From contig NZ_JAKNTK010000001.1 of NCBI RefSeq assembly GCF_022440805.1, positions 3,286,001-3,350,000 of the forward strand: 64,000 nucleotides of DNA. Direction: 5' to 3'. Below are positions 46,349-54,832 of this stretch, piece after piece (position 1 is the first letter of the stretch; each line of letters begins with the position of its first letter). A program made the position numbers and the translations under genes. The notes under the pieces are model-generated. The model was given only the letters and a program-made list of their open reading frames with translations, had not been told where the DNA came from and searched no databases. This DNA comes from Holdemania massiliensis. GTDB lineage: Bacteria; Bacillota_I; Bacilli_A; Erysipelotrichales; Erysipelotrichaceae.

Positions 46349-47674
46349 ATGTTAAGAAGAAAAATCCACCAACAGTTACTGGACTGGAAAGTGAAAAAAA
46401 AGAAAAAGAGTTTAATTATCAGCGGTGCTAGGCAAGTGGGAAAAACGTTTATTATCCGTGAATTCTCAAAAGAATATGGGTCTTTTATTGAACTCAATTT
46501 CCTTGAAAATCCCTCATTGATATCGGTCTTTTCCGGTGATTTAGATGTTGAAACATTGTTGACGAATCTATCGTTTTATTTTAAAAAATCAGCATTTATC
46601 CCAGGGGGTACGCTCATTCTTTTTGATGAGGCTCAAGAATGCCCGCAAGCGATAACTTCCTTAAAATTTTGGACATCAGACGGTAGATTTGATGTTATCG
46701 CAACCGGATCCGCTTTGGGCATGAATTACAACATTCCAACTTCCTATCCGGTAGGCTATGTTGAATATTTAGATATGTATTCCCTGGACTTTGAAGAATT
46801 CCTATGGGCGAACCAGATCAGTGACCAACAAATTGATCTTCTGAAGTATCATTTCACTGAAAGAAAAAAAGTCCCTGTGTTCCTGCATGAAAAAATGATG
46901 GATTACCTGCGGCTTTACATGGTCATTGGCGGAATGCCGGAAGTTGTGGATACCTACATTCAAACCCATGATTTATCAGAGGCGGATGCTCGGCAGCGAA
47001 CAATTTATCGTGATTATCTCTATGACATTGCCCGTTTTGCCCAATCCGATATCAAAATCAAAGCCGAAAATTGTTACAAATCCATCCCTTTACAGCTTTC
47101 AAAAGAAAACCATAAATTCCAGTATAAAATCGTTGAACATAAAGGAACAGCCAGAAAATTTGAATCCAGTCTTGACTGGTTGGAAAACGCTCATTTTATT
47201 AAATCGGTTTACAATGTATCCAGTCTTTCCTACCCTTTGGAAGCCTTTACGATCCAGGATAACTTTCGCTTGTATCCCACCGATATTGGATTATTGATTT
47301 GTTATTATGATTTTGCCCTTAAAAAAGCCATTTTAGAAGATAAAACGATCAGCGATTTACCGCAGAGTCTCATCCTAAAAACGGCAAAAGGCGGATTATA
47401 TGAAGCGCTGGCAGCCGATTTTCTAATTAAACGGGGCTATCAGCATATTTTTTTCTATAAACCGGTCAACAGTACGTTGGAGATCGAGTTCTTAATTACC
47501 AATCAAGATGGCATAATCCCGATTGAAATTAAAGCGGGAAGAAGCAAAACAAATTCATTAGATATTCTATTGAATCAGGCTTCCATTCCTTTCGGATATA
47601 AAATGGCGGATCAGAATATCGGCGTCAGTGAAAAGAAAATTACGTTGCCGCTATACATGTTGATGTTTTTGTAA
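46349..47674 (+). CDS. AAA-type ATPase with DUF4143 domain
   Basis: A 441-residue protein of the AAA_14/DUF4143 family. The N-terminal ATPase has the Walker A GARQVGKTF (about residues 28-36), Walker B LILFDEAQECP (about 92) and the sensor IATGSALG. A winged-helix-like middle part follows, and the C-terminal DUF4143 part (about 320-430) carries a nuclease-like EIEFLITNQDG...PIEIKAG pattern resembling PD-(D/E)XK folds. The role is unknown; such genes are abundant and mobile in gut bacteria. AAGGAGG precedes the ATG. The gene is AT-rich compared with its neighbours and preceded by unusual repeats. Confidence 0.88.
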   Translation: MLRRKIHQQLLDWKVKKKKKSLIISGARQVGKTFIIREFSKEYGSFIELNFLENPSLISVFSGDLDVETLLTNLSFYFKKSAFIPGGTLILFDEAQECPQAITSLKFWTSDGRFDVIATGSALGMNYNIPTSYPVGYVEYLDMYSLDFEEFLWANQISDQQIDLLKYHFTERKKVPVFLHEKMMDYLRLYMVIGGMPEVVDTYIQTHDLSEADARQRTIYRDYLYDIARFAQSDIKIKAENCYKSIPLQLSKENHKFQYKIVEHKGTARKFESSLDWLENAHFIKSVYNVSSLSYPLEAFTIQDNFRLYPTDIGLLICYYDFALKKAILEDKTISDLPQSLILKTAKGGLYEALAADFLIKRGYQHIFFYKPVNSTLEIEFLITNQDGIIPIEIKAGRSKTNSLDILLNQASIPFGYKMADQNIGVSEKKITLPLYMLMFL

Positions 47675-47705
47675 ACAGGAAGCCCTTGTGCTTCCTGTTT
47701 TAGTG
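47672..47705. terminator. Bidirectional terminator between the ATPase and immunity genes
   Basis: AAACAGGAAG pairs with CTTCCTGTTT with an 8-base loop and A/T runs on both sides; it overlaps the ATPase stop codon. Confidence 0.85.
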
Positions 47706-47710
47706 TTTGG

Positions 47711-48232
47711 CTAACAATGCCATTGTATTTTAACGGGATGGGGTTCATCCTGGATAGCCTGAGCGGAAAGCGAGGCATGGGCCTGCCGCCAGAACTGACG
47801 GGTTAAAGCGTCTGTTTCCTCAGACGAGAAATTCAGGCTCTGATCATAAATCCAAGCCGCCGCGGCATAAAACAAGAAACCTAACGCGTTCGTCGGGGTG
47901 GTCAGCGTTCCGCATGCCGCAGCGATTGCCCGAGCCGCGGCTTGGGCGATCGGATCTTCTGTCTCCTTGGCAATCTGATTGGCTTCTTTAATCAGCGGCT
48001 TCATTGTTTTCCCCGGTAAGCTCTGCAGGGCGGTCTTTAGACAGGCGTCCAAAATCACACAAAGACGTTGGCAGTCCGCTGCCTTTTTACAATAAATCCC
48101 CGCAATCCTTTCCTGAACAAATTCCAGCGCCCAACAGGCCAATGTGGCTTCGCTCTGGGTTTCAATTAGCCGCATCATCGCAGTACATTCCGGCGAATGG
48201 ATATCGCCCAACATTTTTCTTAACTTCGCCAT
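47711..48232 (-). CDS. Putative immunity protein (Imm-5-like)
   Basis: A 173-residue, all-helical, Ala-rich protein. The start MAKLRKMLGDIHSPECTAMMRLIETQS and the middle stretch AQAAARAIAAACGTLTTPTNALGFLFYAAAAW match the Imm-5-like group of putative immunity proteins known from polymorphic toxin systems. No toxin gene is next to it, so it may be an orphan or have another role. AACAGGAG precedes the ATG. It lies between two DUF4143-type ATPase genes and is GC-richer than either. Confidence 0.72.
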   Translation of the reverse strand: MAKLRKMLGDIHSPECTAMMRLIETQSEATLACWALEFVQERIAGIYCKKAADCQRLCVILDACLKTALQSLPGKTMKPLIKEANQIAKETEDPIAQAAARAIAAACGTLTTPTNALGFLFYAAAAWIYDQSLNFSSEETDALTRQFWRQAHASLSAQAIQDEPHPVKIQWHC

Positions 48233-48306
48233 TGTTTTTCTCCTGTTTAATTAAATCAATATGCCTTCACAATGATCCAGCTCTGCATGTGTCAACTTTT
48301 TGAACA

Positions 48307-49575
48307 TTAGAATTCTAGGCTATTCTCATTCAACAAAAAGTATTTCATTCCCATAATCACAAATCCTTCATCATTATGCCATGGTTTCTTTGTCCCATTC
48401 ACAATGACAATTTTTTTAAAAGAATCAGGTATATTACGCAACGAATTAAACTCTTGAATTTGTTTTTCTTTAGAGGCCATGTCATATACAACTTGAATAT
48501 AGTATCTCTGATTACCTTGATTTACTACAAAATCAACCTCTAATTGTTTATGGATGCGTTTTCCTTCTTTGTTATTATCAAAAATTTCGACAACCCCCAC
48601 ATCAACATTGTATCCTCTAATCAGCAATTCATTATAAACAATATTCTCCATAATATGAGTAGGTTCCTGCTGTCTAAAATTAAGTCTGGCATTTCGTAAT
48701 CCCAAATCAGTAAAATAATATTTCAGATTAGCGCCAATATACTTTCTTCCTTTGATATCATACCGGTTGGCTTTAGAAATCAAAAATGCTTCTGTCAAAT
48801 GATCGATATGATTGGAAATCGTTTTGTTTGTGTATGTCATCTGCCGTTCGCTAGCAAAAGTATTTGCAATTTTAGATGGATTTGTTGGAGCACCAATTGC
48901 AGAAGCAAGTATATCAACAAGAACACCAATCTCATCTACACTTTGAATTTTATTTCTTTCAATAACATCTTTTAAATAAACATTAGAAAAAATATTCTTT
49001 AGATATTCTGCTTTCTGTTGCTCACTAGGAAAACTCATAATCTGCGGCAATCCACCAAAAATCATATAATCATCCCAAGCATCATCATAATCCCCATCAT
49101 AAGCAGAATAAAACTCTGCAAAAGAAAGGGGATAAATCTTAATTTCATCACCTCTACCACGGAATTCCGTTACAATATCACTGGATAGAAATTTGGAGTT
49201 ACTGCCTGTAACGTACACATCAACATTACTCATACGAAGCAGACTATTTAATACTTCCTCAAATCGTGGCATAAATTGAACTTCATCTAAAAGAAGATAA
49301 TACTTATCATCATCTTTCATAGAATCTTTTATATACTTAAAGCACACCTTTGGATCTCTTAACTCTTCATTTTCGATACCATCCAATGCAATCTCAATGA
49401 TGTGATCTGTATCAACGCCATTCTCCAACAAGTATCTCTTAAAAATGGTAAATAGTAAAAAAGACTTACCACATCTGCGAATACCAGTAATCACCTTTAT
49501 CATTCCATTATCTTTTCGTTCAATCAGCTTATTTAGATATAACTCTCTTTTAATCTCCACTACATCATTCCTCAT
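48307..49575 (-). CDS. Second AAA-type ATPase of the DUF4143-like group
   Basis: A protein of up to 422 residues. The N terminus has the Walker A GIRRCGKSFLL (about residue 31), Walker B YLLLDEVQFM and the sensor VYVTGSNSKFL. A winged helix follows (about 215-270), then a C-terminal part with LEVDFVVNQG and YIQVVYD, a PD-(D/E)XK-like pattern. It is related to but distinct from the ATPase at 46349. The ATG at 49575 has no clear ribosome site; a GTG at 49560 has GAGGA 8 bases upstream and would start the protein at EIKRELYLNKL, the usual N terminus of this family. AT-rich; preceded by TGCA inverted repeats. Confidence 0.85.
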   Translation of the reverse strand: MRNDVVEIKRELYLNKLIERKDNGMIKVITGIRRCGKSFLLFTIFKRYLLENGVDTDHIIEIALDGIENEELRDPKVCFKYIKDSMKDDDKYYLLLDEVQFMPRFEEVLNSLLRMSNVDVYVTGSNSKFLSSDIVTEFRGRGDEIKIYPLSFAEFYSAYDGDYDDAWDDYMIFGGLPQIMSFPSEQQKAEYLKNIFSNVYLKDVIERNKIQSVDEIGVLVDILASAIGAPTNPSKIANTFASERQMTYTNKTISNHIDHLTEAFLISKANRYDIKGRKYIGANLKYYFTDLGLRNARLNFRQQEPTHIMENIVYNELLIRGYNVDVGVVEIFDNNKEGKRIHKQLEVDFVVNQGNQRYYIQVVYDMASKEKQIQEFNSLRNIPDSFKKIVIVNGTKKPWHNDEGFVIMGMKYFLLNENSLEF

Positions 49576-49579
49576 TTCT

Positions 49580-49667
49580 GTGCATTTGCACTTTTTTTAG
49601 TAATGCTATTTTACCATAAAACATTCTTAGCATCTATATCCATTCCTATTTTTTTGTGCATCTGCAC
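49580..49667. repeat. GTGCA-N2-TGCAC inverted repeats upstream of the second ATPase
   Basis: GTGCATTTGCAC (49580-49591) and GTGCATCTGCAC (49656-49667) lie 76 bases apart, each beside a long T tract. On the minus strand they flank a probable -10 (TAAAAT, 49608-49613) and would lie in the promoter and leader of the ATPase gene. Confidence 0.7.
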
Positions 49668-49692
49668 GATTTTATGTAATGCCTCAAAAGAG

Positions 49693-50106
49693 TTATATAA
49701 TAATCCCCTCCAGATGATCCAGCTCATGCTGAATGATCTGAGCCGGGAAGCCGCTGAATGTGCGCTGCTTCTGCCTTCCCTGTTCATCCTGATACTGCAG
49801 CTGGATCTTTTCAAATCGCTGAGCTTGACGCACGCCCTTTAACGATAAGCAGCCTTCCTCAGCCGTGTATTTTTTTCCGCTTGTTTTAATAAGCTGGGGA
49901 TTGATCATCACCACCGGCTGTCCCTCAAGCAATATCGCGATCACCCGTACCGGACGGCCGATCATATTGGCCGCCATCCCCACGCAGTGATCGGCATGAG
50001 CCATTAACGTATCCCGCAAATCCCGCGCTATATTGAAATCCTGCTCTTGCGCCGGACGGCTGATCCGGCTTAACAAAATCGGATCGGTAACAATCTCACA
50101 GATCAT
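49693..50106 (-). CDS. def: Peptide deformylase
   Basis: A 137-residue deformylase that removes the formyl group from new N termini. Motif 2 EEGCLSL (Cys metal ligand) and motif 3 HELDHLEG (two His ligands and catalytic Glu) are intact. Motif 1 reads CVGMAANMIG, so the usual Gln of GxGxAAxQ is replaced by Met, a variant seen in a short Firmicute subgroup. Activity is likely but that residue normally stabilises the transition state. AAGGAAA precedes the ATG. Other deformylase genes may exist outside the window. Confidence 0.88.
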   Translation of the reverse strand: MICEIVTDPILLSRISRPAQEQDFNIARDLRDTLMAHADHCVGMAANMIGRPVRVIAILLEGQPVVMINPQLIKTSGKKYTAEEGCLSLKGVRQAQRFEKIQLQYQDEQGRQKQRTFSGFPAQIIQHELDHLEGIII

Positions 50107-50139
50107 AAAATCAATTTCCTTTCTTTAATCCATCTCACT

Positions 50140-50688
50140 TCAGCCGCGTGCCGGCTTTTTTATATTCCGCTTCAAGAGGATGCTGTGCTTCTCGGCCGCT
50201 TGCTGAAACAAATCGACGGCCAGTTTTGCTTTTTCCTGAACCGAAGTCAGCGACGCATTGGCCAACTGACTCATACAGACCTGCAGATCCGCCAGCGGCA
50301 GCAGCGTAACCGCCAGACAGTAAAAGCTTTTGCGGCGGCCATCATTATAATGTTCCAGCAGGTCTTCCAAAATTGTCCGTTTCTTCTCCATCTGTTCTTC
50401 AAACGCTGATGCGCCGAGCTGTTTCAGCTCATCCAGATCTTTCAGCCGGTGACGGCAGGTCACAAAGGAAACCGTATCTTCGGTACAGGCCATCTTCTCA
50501 CATGGATAATTTTGACATTGACAACAGTATTCCAGATTGCCCTGTTCTTCGGCGCATTTTAACAAGCCGCACCTCGACTTTCCCGGTGCTCCGCAGCCTG
50601 GACAATGTCCGCCCAGATACAGCGTGCAGCAGCCGCAGACCAGACCGCACAGAGAGAACATCGGATACTTCCGTTCTTTCCCTTTCAT
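50140..50688 (-). CDS. DUF3795 family Cys-rich protein
   Basis: A 182-residue protein with many Cys in its first 70 residues: LCGLVCGCCTLYLGGHCPGC, CGLLKCAEEQ, YCCQCQNYPCEKM. This is the DUF3795 pattern and probably binds zinc or an iron-sulfur cluster. The C-terminal half is helical. The function is unknown. The start at 50688 is preferred because AAGGAG lies 8 bases upstream. It lies between def and the MGMT-like gene on the same strand with short gaps, so possibly one transcript. Confidence 0.83.
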   Translation of the reverse strand: MKGKERKYPMFSLCGLVCGCCTLYLGGHCPGCGAPGKSRCGLLKCAEEQGNLEYCCQCQNYPCEKMACTEDTVSFVTCRHRLKDLDELKQLGASAFEEQMEKKRTILEDLLEHYNDGRRKSFYCLAVTLLPLADLQVCMSQLANASLTSVQEKAKLAVDLFQQAAEKHSILLKRNIKKPARG

Positions 50689-50702
50689 GTCTTGTTCTCC
50701 TT

Positions 50703-51008
50703 TCATCGCAGTTTCCATTGGTATCTGCGCATATCTACACAGCCGTTGGGCTTAAATTCAACCCCTTCCGCCTCTAACAAAGAACGCTGCTGATCCCAAT
50801 CCGGTGCGGTTCGCCCCTGACTGTTGACAACGCGGTGACAGGGAAAGTCACCGTAGAAGTGGGAATGGGAACAGGCTTTGCCGACATGCCGGGCATGCTT
50901 GGGATAGCCGGCAAGCTCAGCGATCTGACTGTAGCTGGCCACCTGACCGTAAGGGATCTCGCTGATCACCGCTAAAACTAACGCGTCAAAATCTTCATTC
51001 ATCGTCAT
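50703..51008 (-). CDS. MGMT-like DNA-binding protein (Ogt/ATL family)
   Basis: A 101-residue protein made only of the C-terminal domain of O6-alkylguanine-DNA alkyltransferases. The helix-turn-helix (YSQIAELAGYPKHARHVGKA) and the active-site motif PCHRVV are present, so the acceptor Cys is kept, unlike in alkyltransferase-like proteins with Trp there. It could repair O6-alkylguanine or flag such lesions for excision repair. The start at 51008 overlaps the end of the LysR gene by 14 bases; a second in-frame ATG lies two codons later (51002). Confidence 0.85.
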   Translation of the reverse strand: MTMNEDFDALVLAVISEIPYGQVASYSQIAELAGYPKHARHVGKACSHSHFYGDFPCHRVVNSQGRTAPDWDQQRSLLEAEGVEFKPNGCVDMRRYQWKLR

Positions 51009-51888
51009 GCTCCCTCCCCGTTTGGCGAATGAGCTGCTTCCAACAGCGAATCGCCTCTGATTCAAATTTGTCGCGATGTAAGATCATCCAGTTCTGATTC
51101 TCCAGCTCAATGCCTTCAATTTGGACTTCCACAAGCTTTCCTGTCTGCAGCGGCTTCTGCACCATCTCCTCGGGAAGCAGGGCAATTCCCAACCCGGCTA
51201 AGGCTGCCTGCTTCAAAGCCTGCGAATTGACGCTTTCCCAAGTCGGTTTGATTTGAAGCTGATGCAGCCGCAGCGCGCTGTCCAGACTGTCGCGGATCGC
51301 GCTGCCCGGCTCACGCAAAAGCCAGTTCTGCGCTTGCAGCTGATCTAAACTCAGCGTCTTGAGCTTTGCGGCAGGCAGATCATGACGACACACAAAGCTC
51401 AGACGATAGCGTGAAAACGGCAGCTTGAAGAGGCTGTCTTCTTCGCATACCCCTTCGGTAAAACCGATATCTACTTCGTTGGCCAGCACTTTTCTGATGA
51501 TTTCGGAAGCTCGGTCAACCTGAACCTGAACCGGCGTCTGCGGACACAACGTGCGGAATTGCTGAATCAGAGAAGGCAGCCACATGTTGGCAATCGTGAT
51601 GCTGGACCCGATCCGCAGCAACGCCTGTTTCTCAATCCCAGCCGTACTTTGTTCCAGATCCTCAATCGCTTCCAAAACCTGAACAATCTTATGATACAGC
51701 TGCATTCCGCGCTCGTTCACTGTACAGCGCCGCCCAATCCGATCCAGCAGCGTATAGCCCAGCTGTTCCTCCAGTTCCACGACGACATGCGATACCGCCG
51801 GCTGACTCATATACAGCGCCTTGGCCGCGCGGGTAATGCCGCCCTGTTCCACAATTATCCGAAAGACCTTCATCTGCCGAATTGTCAT
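50995..51888 (-). CDS. LysR-type regulator, divergent from the chromate transporter genes
   Basis: A 297-residue LysR protein with the N-terminal helix-turn-helix (GGITRAAKALYMSQPAVSHVVVELEEQLGYTLLDR) and a full effector domain resembling the CysB/CbbR-like group (VDIGFTEG, LREPGSAIRDSLD, LAGLGIALLPEE). It lies divergent from the chrA pair with about 140 bases between, so it probably regulates them. AAGGAGG precedes the ATG. Downstream it overlaps the MGMT-like gene. Confidence 0.9.
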   Translation of the reverse strand: MTIRQMKVFRIIVEQGGITRAAKALYMSQPAVSHVVVELEEQLGYTLLDRIGRRCTVNERGMQLYHKIVQVLEAIEDLEQSTAGIEKQALLRIGSSITIANMWLPSLIQQFRTLCPQTPVQVQVDRASEIIRKVLANEVDIGFTEGVCEEDSLFKLPFSRYRLSFVCRHDLPAAKLKTLSLDQLQAQNWLLREPGSAIRDSLDSALRLHQLQIKPTWESVNSQALKQAALAGLGIALLPEEMVQKPLQTGKLVEVQIEGIELENQNWMILHRDKFESEAIRCWKQLIRQTGREHDDE

Positions 51889-52031
51889 CCCGCTTCCTCC
51901 TTTTCCGCCGAGTTATTTCAGTCTGGCCATGCTTTCTTCTATCATAACTAAATAGTAATGCAAAAGATAGATTATTGCAATTTTACTTCTGACTTTATTT
52001 TGCGGATAATCAATAAGGAAGGAGAATTCTC

Positions 52032-52598
52032 ATGCATTCATGGAAAACAGTTTTTTGGCTTTTTGGAGTTAATTTCTATATCAGTATGTTTACCTTTGGC
52101 GGCGGATACATTGTCATTCCGATGATCCGCAAAATTTTTGTTCAGCAGAAACAGCTCTTCACCGAAGCTGAGCTGTTGGAAATGGCAGCGATCGCACAGT
52201 CCTCCCCCGGAGCTATTGCCGTGAATCTGTCGGTTTTGGCCGGACGGAGAACGTACGGCCTTGCCGGAGCCTGGATCAGTGCCCTGGGAGCCGTTCTGCC
52301 TTCGTTTCTTATTCTCGCGCTGATTTCCTCCTGTTATGATGCGTTTCGCACACAGCCGCTGATCAACGCTTGTCTTAAAGGCATGGAAGCCGGCGTCGCG
52401 GCGTTAATCGTTGAGCTGGTCGCCGATATGAGCGCAGCGATTTTCAGACAGAAGCAGAAGCTGCCGCGTGTGATCCTGCCGGTTACCTTTCTGTGTGCTT
52501 TCGTCTTAGAAATTCCGGCGATGACGCTGCTTTTATTCTGGTGCTGCGTTTCCCTTGGCCTCAGCATCATCCGCCATTGGAAAGGAGACCTTATATGA
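52032..52598 (+). CDS. chrA: Chromate transporter family protein, first half
   Basis: A 188-residue short-chain CHR protein. The motif FTFGGGYIVIPMI near residue 20 and QSSPGAIAVNLSVLAGRRTYGLAGA (about 62-85) are the CHR signatures; about five membrane helices follow. Short CHR proteins work in pairs with opposite topology, and the second half is encoded next with a 4-base overlap. The family expels chromate or exchanges it for sulfate; in a gut anaerobe the natural substrate may be another oxyanion. AAGGAG precedes the ATG. Confidence 0.9.
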   Translation: MHSWKTVFWLFGVNFYISMFTFGGGYIVIPMIRKIFVQQKQLFTEAELLEMAAIAQSSPGAIAVNLSVLAGRRTYGLAGAWISALGAVLPSFLILALISSCYDAFRTQPLINACLKGMEAGVAALIVELVADMSAAIFRQKQKLPRVILPVTFLCAFVLEIPAMTLLLFWCCVSLGLSIIRHWKGDLI

Positions 52599-53152
52599 GT
52601 TTAATTCTGGACTTGTTTCTTACTTTTTTAAAGATCGGATTGTTCAGCATCGGCGGGGGATATGCGACACTGCCCTTGATCCAGCAGCAGGCCGTTGTTG
52701 TCCATCCATGGCTGACACTGCAGGAATTTACCGACATCATCACAATCTCACAGATGACGCCCGGACCGCTGGCCGTCAACACCTCGACGTTTGTCGGGAT
52801 GCGCTTAGCCGGAATGGCGGGAGCCGCTGCGGCAACCGGAGGCTGCGTCCTGTGCGGAATTGGAATCAGCTTAGCTTTGCAGCACTTTTTCCGCCGCAAC
52901 CAAAATCAGCGGGCAGTGCTGCAGCTGTTGGAAACGCTAAAATCCGCTTCCGTCGGGCTGATCGCCGCTTCCGCCGCCACGATCATCATGATCGCGTTGT
53001 TCGGCGTTTCCTCTTGGAAACAAACGCTGCATTTCAACCCTTCAGCTTTTCTGCTCTTCCTGCTGGCCCTGATCAGCATTCAAAAATGGAAACTCGGCCC
53101 CATGCCGATCTTAATCCTCAGCGCATTGGCCGGTTGTTTTTTCTACCTGTAA
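52595..53152 (+). CDS. chrA: Chromate transporter family protein, second half
   Basis: A 185-residue short-chain CHR protein with FSIGGGYATLPLIQQQ near residue 17 and QMTPGPLAVNTSTFVGMRLAGMAGA (about 55-79), the same signatures as its upstream partner. Its ATG overlaps the partner's TGA (ATGA), and AAAGGAG precedes it, so the two are made in equal amounts and presumably form a heterodimer. Confidence 0.9.
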   Translation: MSLILDLFLTFLKIGLFSIGGGYATLPLIQQQAVVVHPWLTLQEFTDIITISQMTPGPLAVNTSTFVGMRLAGMAGAAAATGGCVLCGIGISLALQHFFRRNQNQRAVLQLLETLKSASVGLIAASAATIIMIALFGVSSWKQTLHFNPSAFLLFLLALISIQKWKLGPMPILILSALAGCFFYL

Positions 53153-53161
53153 TCCATTTCC

Positions 53162-53204
53162 TTTGGAAATAAACGTTTCCAAATTGAACAAAAGCGCGTA
53201 AAAT
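53162..53204 (+). promoter_or_regulatory. Promoter with inverted repeat before the lipoprotein gene
   Basis: TTTGGAAA (53162-53169) and TTTCCAAA (53176-53183) form a perfect inverted repeat with a 6-base spacer. Its right arm contains the probable -35 TTTCCA (53176-53181), followed 17 bases later by TAAAAT (53199-53204). Confidence 0.5.
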
Positions 53205-53269
53205 GGAAAGTGATGAACCACCGATCAGAAATCTAGGGAAATTCTGACATTTACAAGCAGGAGGAGAAA

Positions 53270-53812
53270 ATGATGAGAAAACTTACCGCAGCACTGCTTA
53301 CTTTAGCTTTGCTTTTTACAGCCGGCTGTTCCGGTTCCGGCAAACCCAATAAGGAAACCGGCAACATCATCGCCCGTCATTCCGCTGAAGAGGAAGGCGT
53401 CTACTATGGGGAACTTGGCGATACGATGCGCAACGAATTCTTTGACTTTATCGTGGAAGACGTTGAACTGACCGATACTTTCGGCGGGTATACCGCAAAA
53501 GAAGGGATGCGGCTGTTATGCGTCACGGTGAAAGAAACCAACACCTTCGATGATGCGCTGCCGATGTTCGATACCGATTTTGTACTGACGTGGGAGACGA
53601 CGGAGAGCTTGATTTACCCGTTAGTCAACCTGAATGATAAAGCGGTCATGCCGGAAGAATTTGAGCTGGCAAAAGGCAAATCGGTGACTTACAAGCTGGT
53701 ATTTGAAGTGCCTTCGGAGGAATCGGAATTCCTGTTTATTTATCTGGAAGAATTTGATACAGAGGAAACCGGTGATTTCTTCGTCGTCACACTGCGGCCA
53801 GAAGTTCAGTAA
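53270..53812 (+). CDS. DUF4352-like lipoprotein
   Basis: A 180-residue lipoprotein. The signal peptide ends in the lipobox LFTAGC (Cys20 or so), followed by a short linker. A beta-sandwich-like domain contains MRNEFFDFIVEDVELTD and GMRLLCVTVKETNTFDDALPMFDTDFVL, which fits DUF4352-type surface lipoproteins (telomere-binding/TRF2-like immunoglobulin fold). Function unknown; it probably faces outward on the membrane. AGGAGG precedes the ATG. A single gene between a palindrome-bearing promoter and a terminator. Confidence 0.78.
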   Translation: MMRKLTAALLTLALLFTAGCSGSGKPNKETGNIIARHSAEEEGVYYGELGDTMRNEFFDFIVEDVELTDTFGGYTAKEGMRLLCVTVKETNTFDDALPMFDTDFVLTWETTESLIYPLVNLNDKAVMPEEFELAKGKSVTYKLVFEVPSEESEFLFIYLEEFDTEETGDFFVVTLRPEVQ

Positions 53813-53830
53813 AAATTTTTCATTTCATCA

Positions 53831-53889
53831 GGCAGAAGCGAAGGAATTCGGGATAACAACGAAGCCCTGCCGCGTTTCTGCCTTTTTTA
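53831..53889 (+). terminator. Terminator after the lipoprotein gene
   Basis: GGCAGAA (53831-53837) pairs with TTCTGCC just before a TTTTTT run; the loop is long (about 40 bases), so strength is uncertain. Confidence 0.6.
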
Positions 53890-54006
53890 TTTATTTTCGA
53901 TTGGGCGCATTCCGCCCCGACAGACACGGATGATGAAATGCTTTGACGGCTTGCACTCTGATGGTAAGACCGTTACAATGAAAGTAATAAAAAGGAGAGA
54001 ACTTGC

Positions 54007-54759
54007 ATGAAACCGAAAATTGAAATTTGCTGCGGAAGCGCGTTGGATTGTCTGGCCGCGCAGGCAGGAGGAGCCGATCGGATTGAGCTGAATTCTGCCT
54101 TGGCTTTAGGCGGACTGACGCCGACACTGGCGAATCTGATCGAAGCCCGAAAGAAAGTGACGATCCCGATCATCACTATGGTGCGCAGCCGCGGCGCTGG
54201 TTTCTGCACCAGCGAGGCTGAGTTTGAAATTCTATATGCGGATGCCGAGCTGCTTTTAACGCATGGCGCGGATGGGCTGGCCTTCGGCGCGTTGCATGCG
54301 GATCGAACGATCAACGCGGAACAAACCCGGAAAATGATTGAGCTGGCGCATCGTTATGGCAAAGAATTTGTCTTTCACCGAGCGTTTGACTGCGCTGTGG
54401 ATTGGGATGTGGCTCTTAGTCAGCTGATCGCATGGAAAGCAGATCGCATTCTGACCAGCGGCGGTCAGGCCAAAGCCGAGCAGGGTATGGACGTCATCGC
54501 AAGGCTGCAGAAACAATATGGCGATCAAATTGAAATTCTGGCCGGCAGCGGTGTTCATGCGGGCAATGCTTTAGGTTTGCTGAAACAGACCGGGATTCAC
54601 CAGCTGCACTCCTCGTGCAAGGACTGGCAAAGCGATCCGACAACCTCCGGCAATCATGTCACCTACGCTTATGCCCCTGCACCGCACGAACTGGATTATG
54701 AGATCGTCAGCGAACAGAAAGTGCGTGAGCTGACAGCGGCCGTGGCTGAACTGAACTGA
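54007..54759 (+). CDS. cutC: CutC family protein
   Basis: A 250-residue TIM-barrel protein of the CutC family. Signatures: EICCGSALDCLAAQAGGADRIELNSALALGGLTPT at the N terminus, MVRSRGAGFC in the early middle, GADGLAFGALHADRTIN and FHRAFDCAVDWDVAL, and SGGQAKAEQG. It was linked to copper homeostasis, but its true enzymatic role is not settled. AAGGAG precedes the ATG. A single gene. Confidence 0.93.
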   Translation: MKPKIEICCGSALDCLAAQAGGADRIELNSALALGGLTPTLANLIEARKKVTIPIITMVRSRGAGFCTSEAEFEILYADAELLLTHGADGLAFGALHADRTINAEQTRKMIELAHRYGKEFVFHRAFDCAVDWDVALSQLIAWKADRILTSGGQAKAEQGMDVIARLQKQYGDQIEILAGSGVHAGNALGLLKQTGIHQLHSSCKDWQSDPTTSGNHVTYAYAPAPHELDYEIVSEQKVRELTAAVAELN

Positions 54760-54783
54760 CTCTGCCGATTCAATTTCGCAAAC

Positions 54784-54832
54784 AAAAACCGATTCCTTTT
54801 CCTGCTTCACCAAGTTAAGAATCGGTTTTTTT
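54784..54832. terminator. Bidirectional terminator between cutC and the HTH gene
   Basis: AAAAACCGATTC (54784-54795) pairs with GAATCGGTTTTT (54819-54830), with T and A runs on both sides. It overlaps the end of the convergent HTH gene. Confidence 0.88.
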
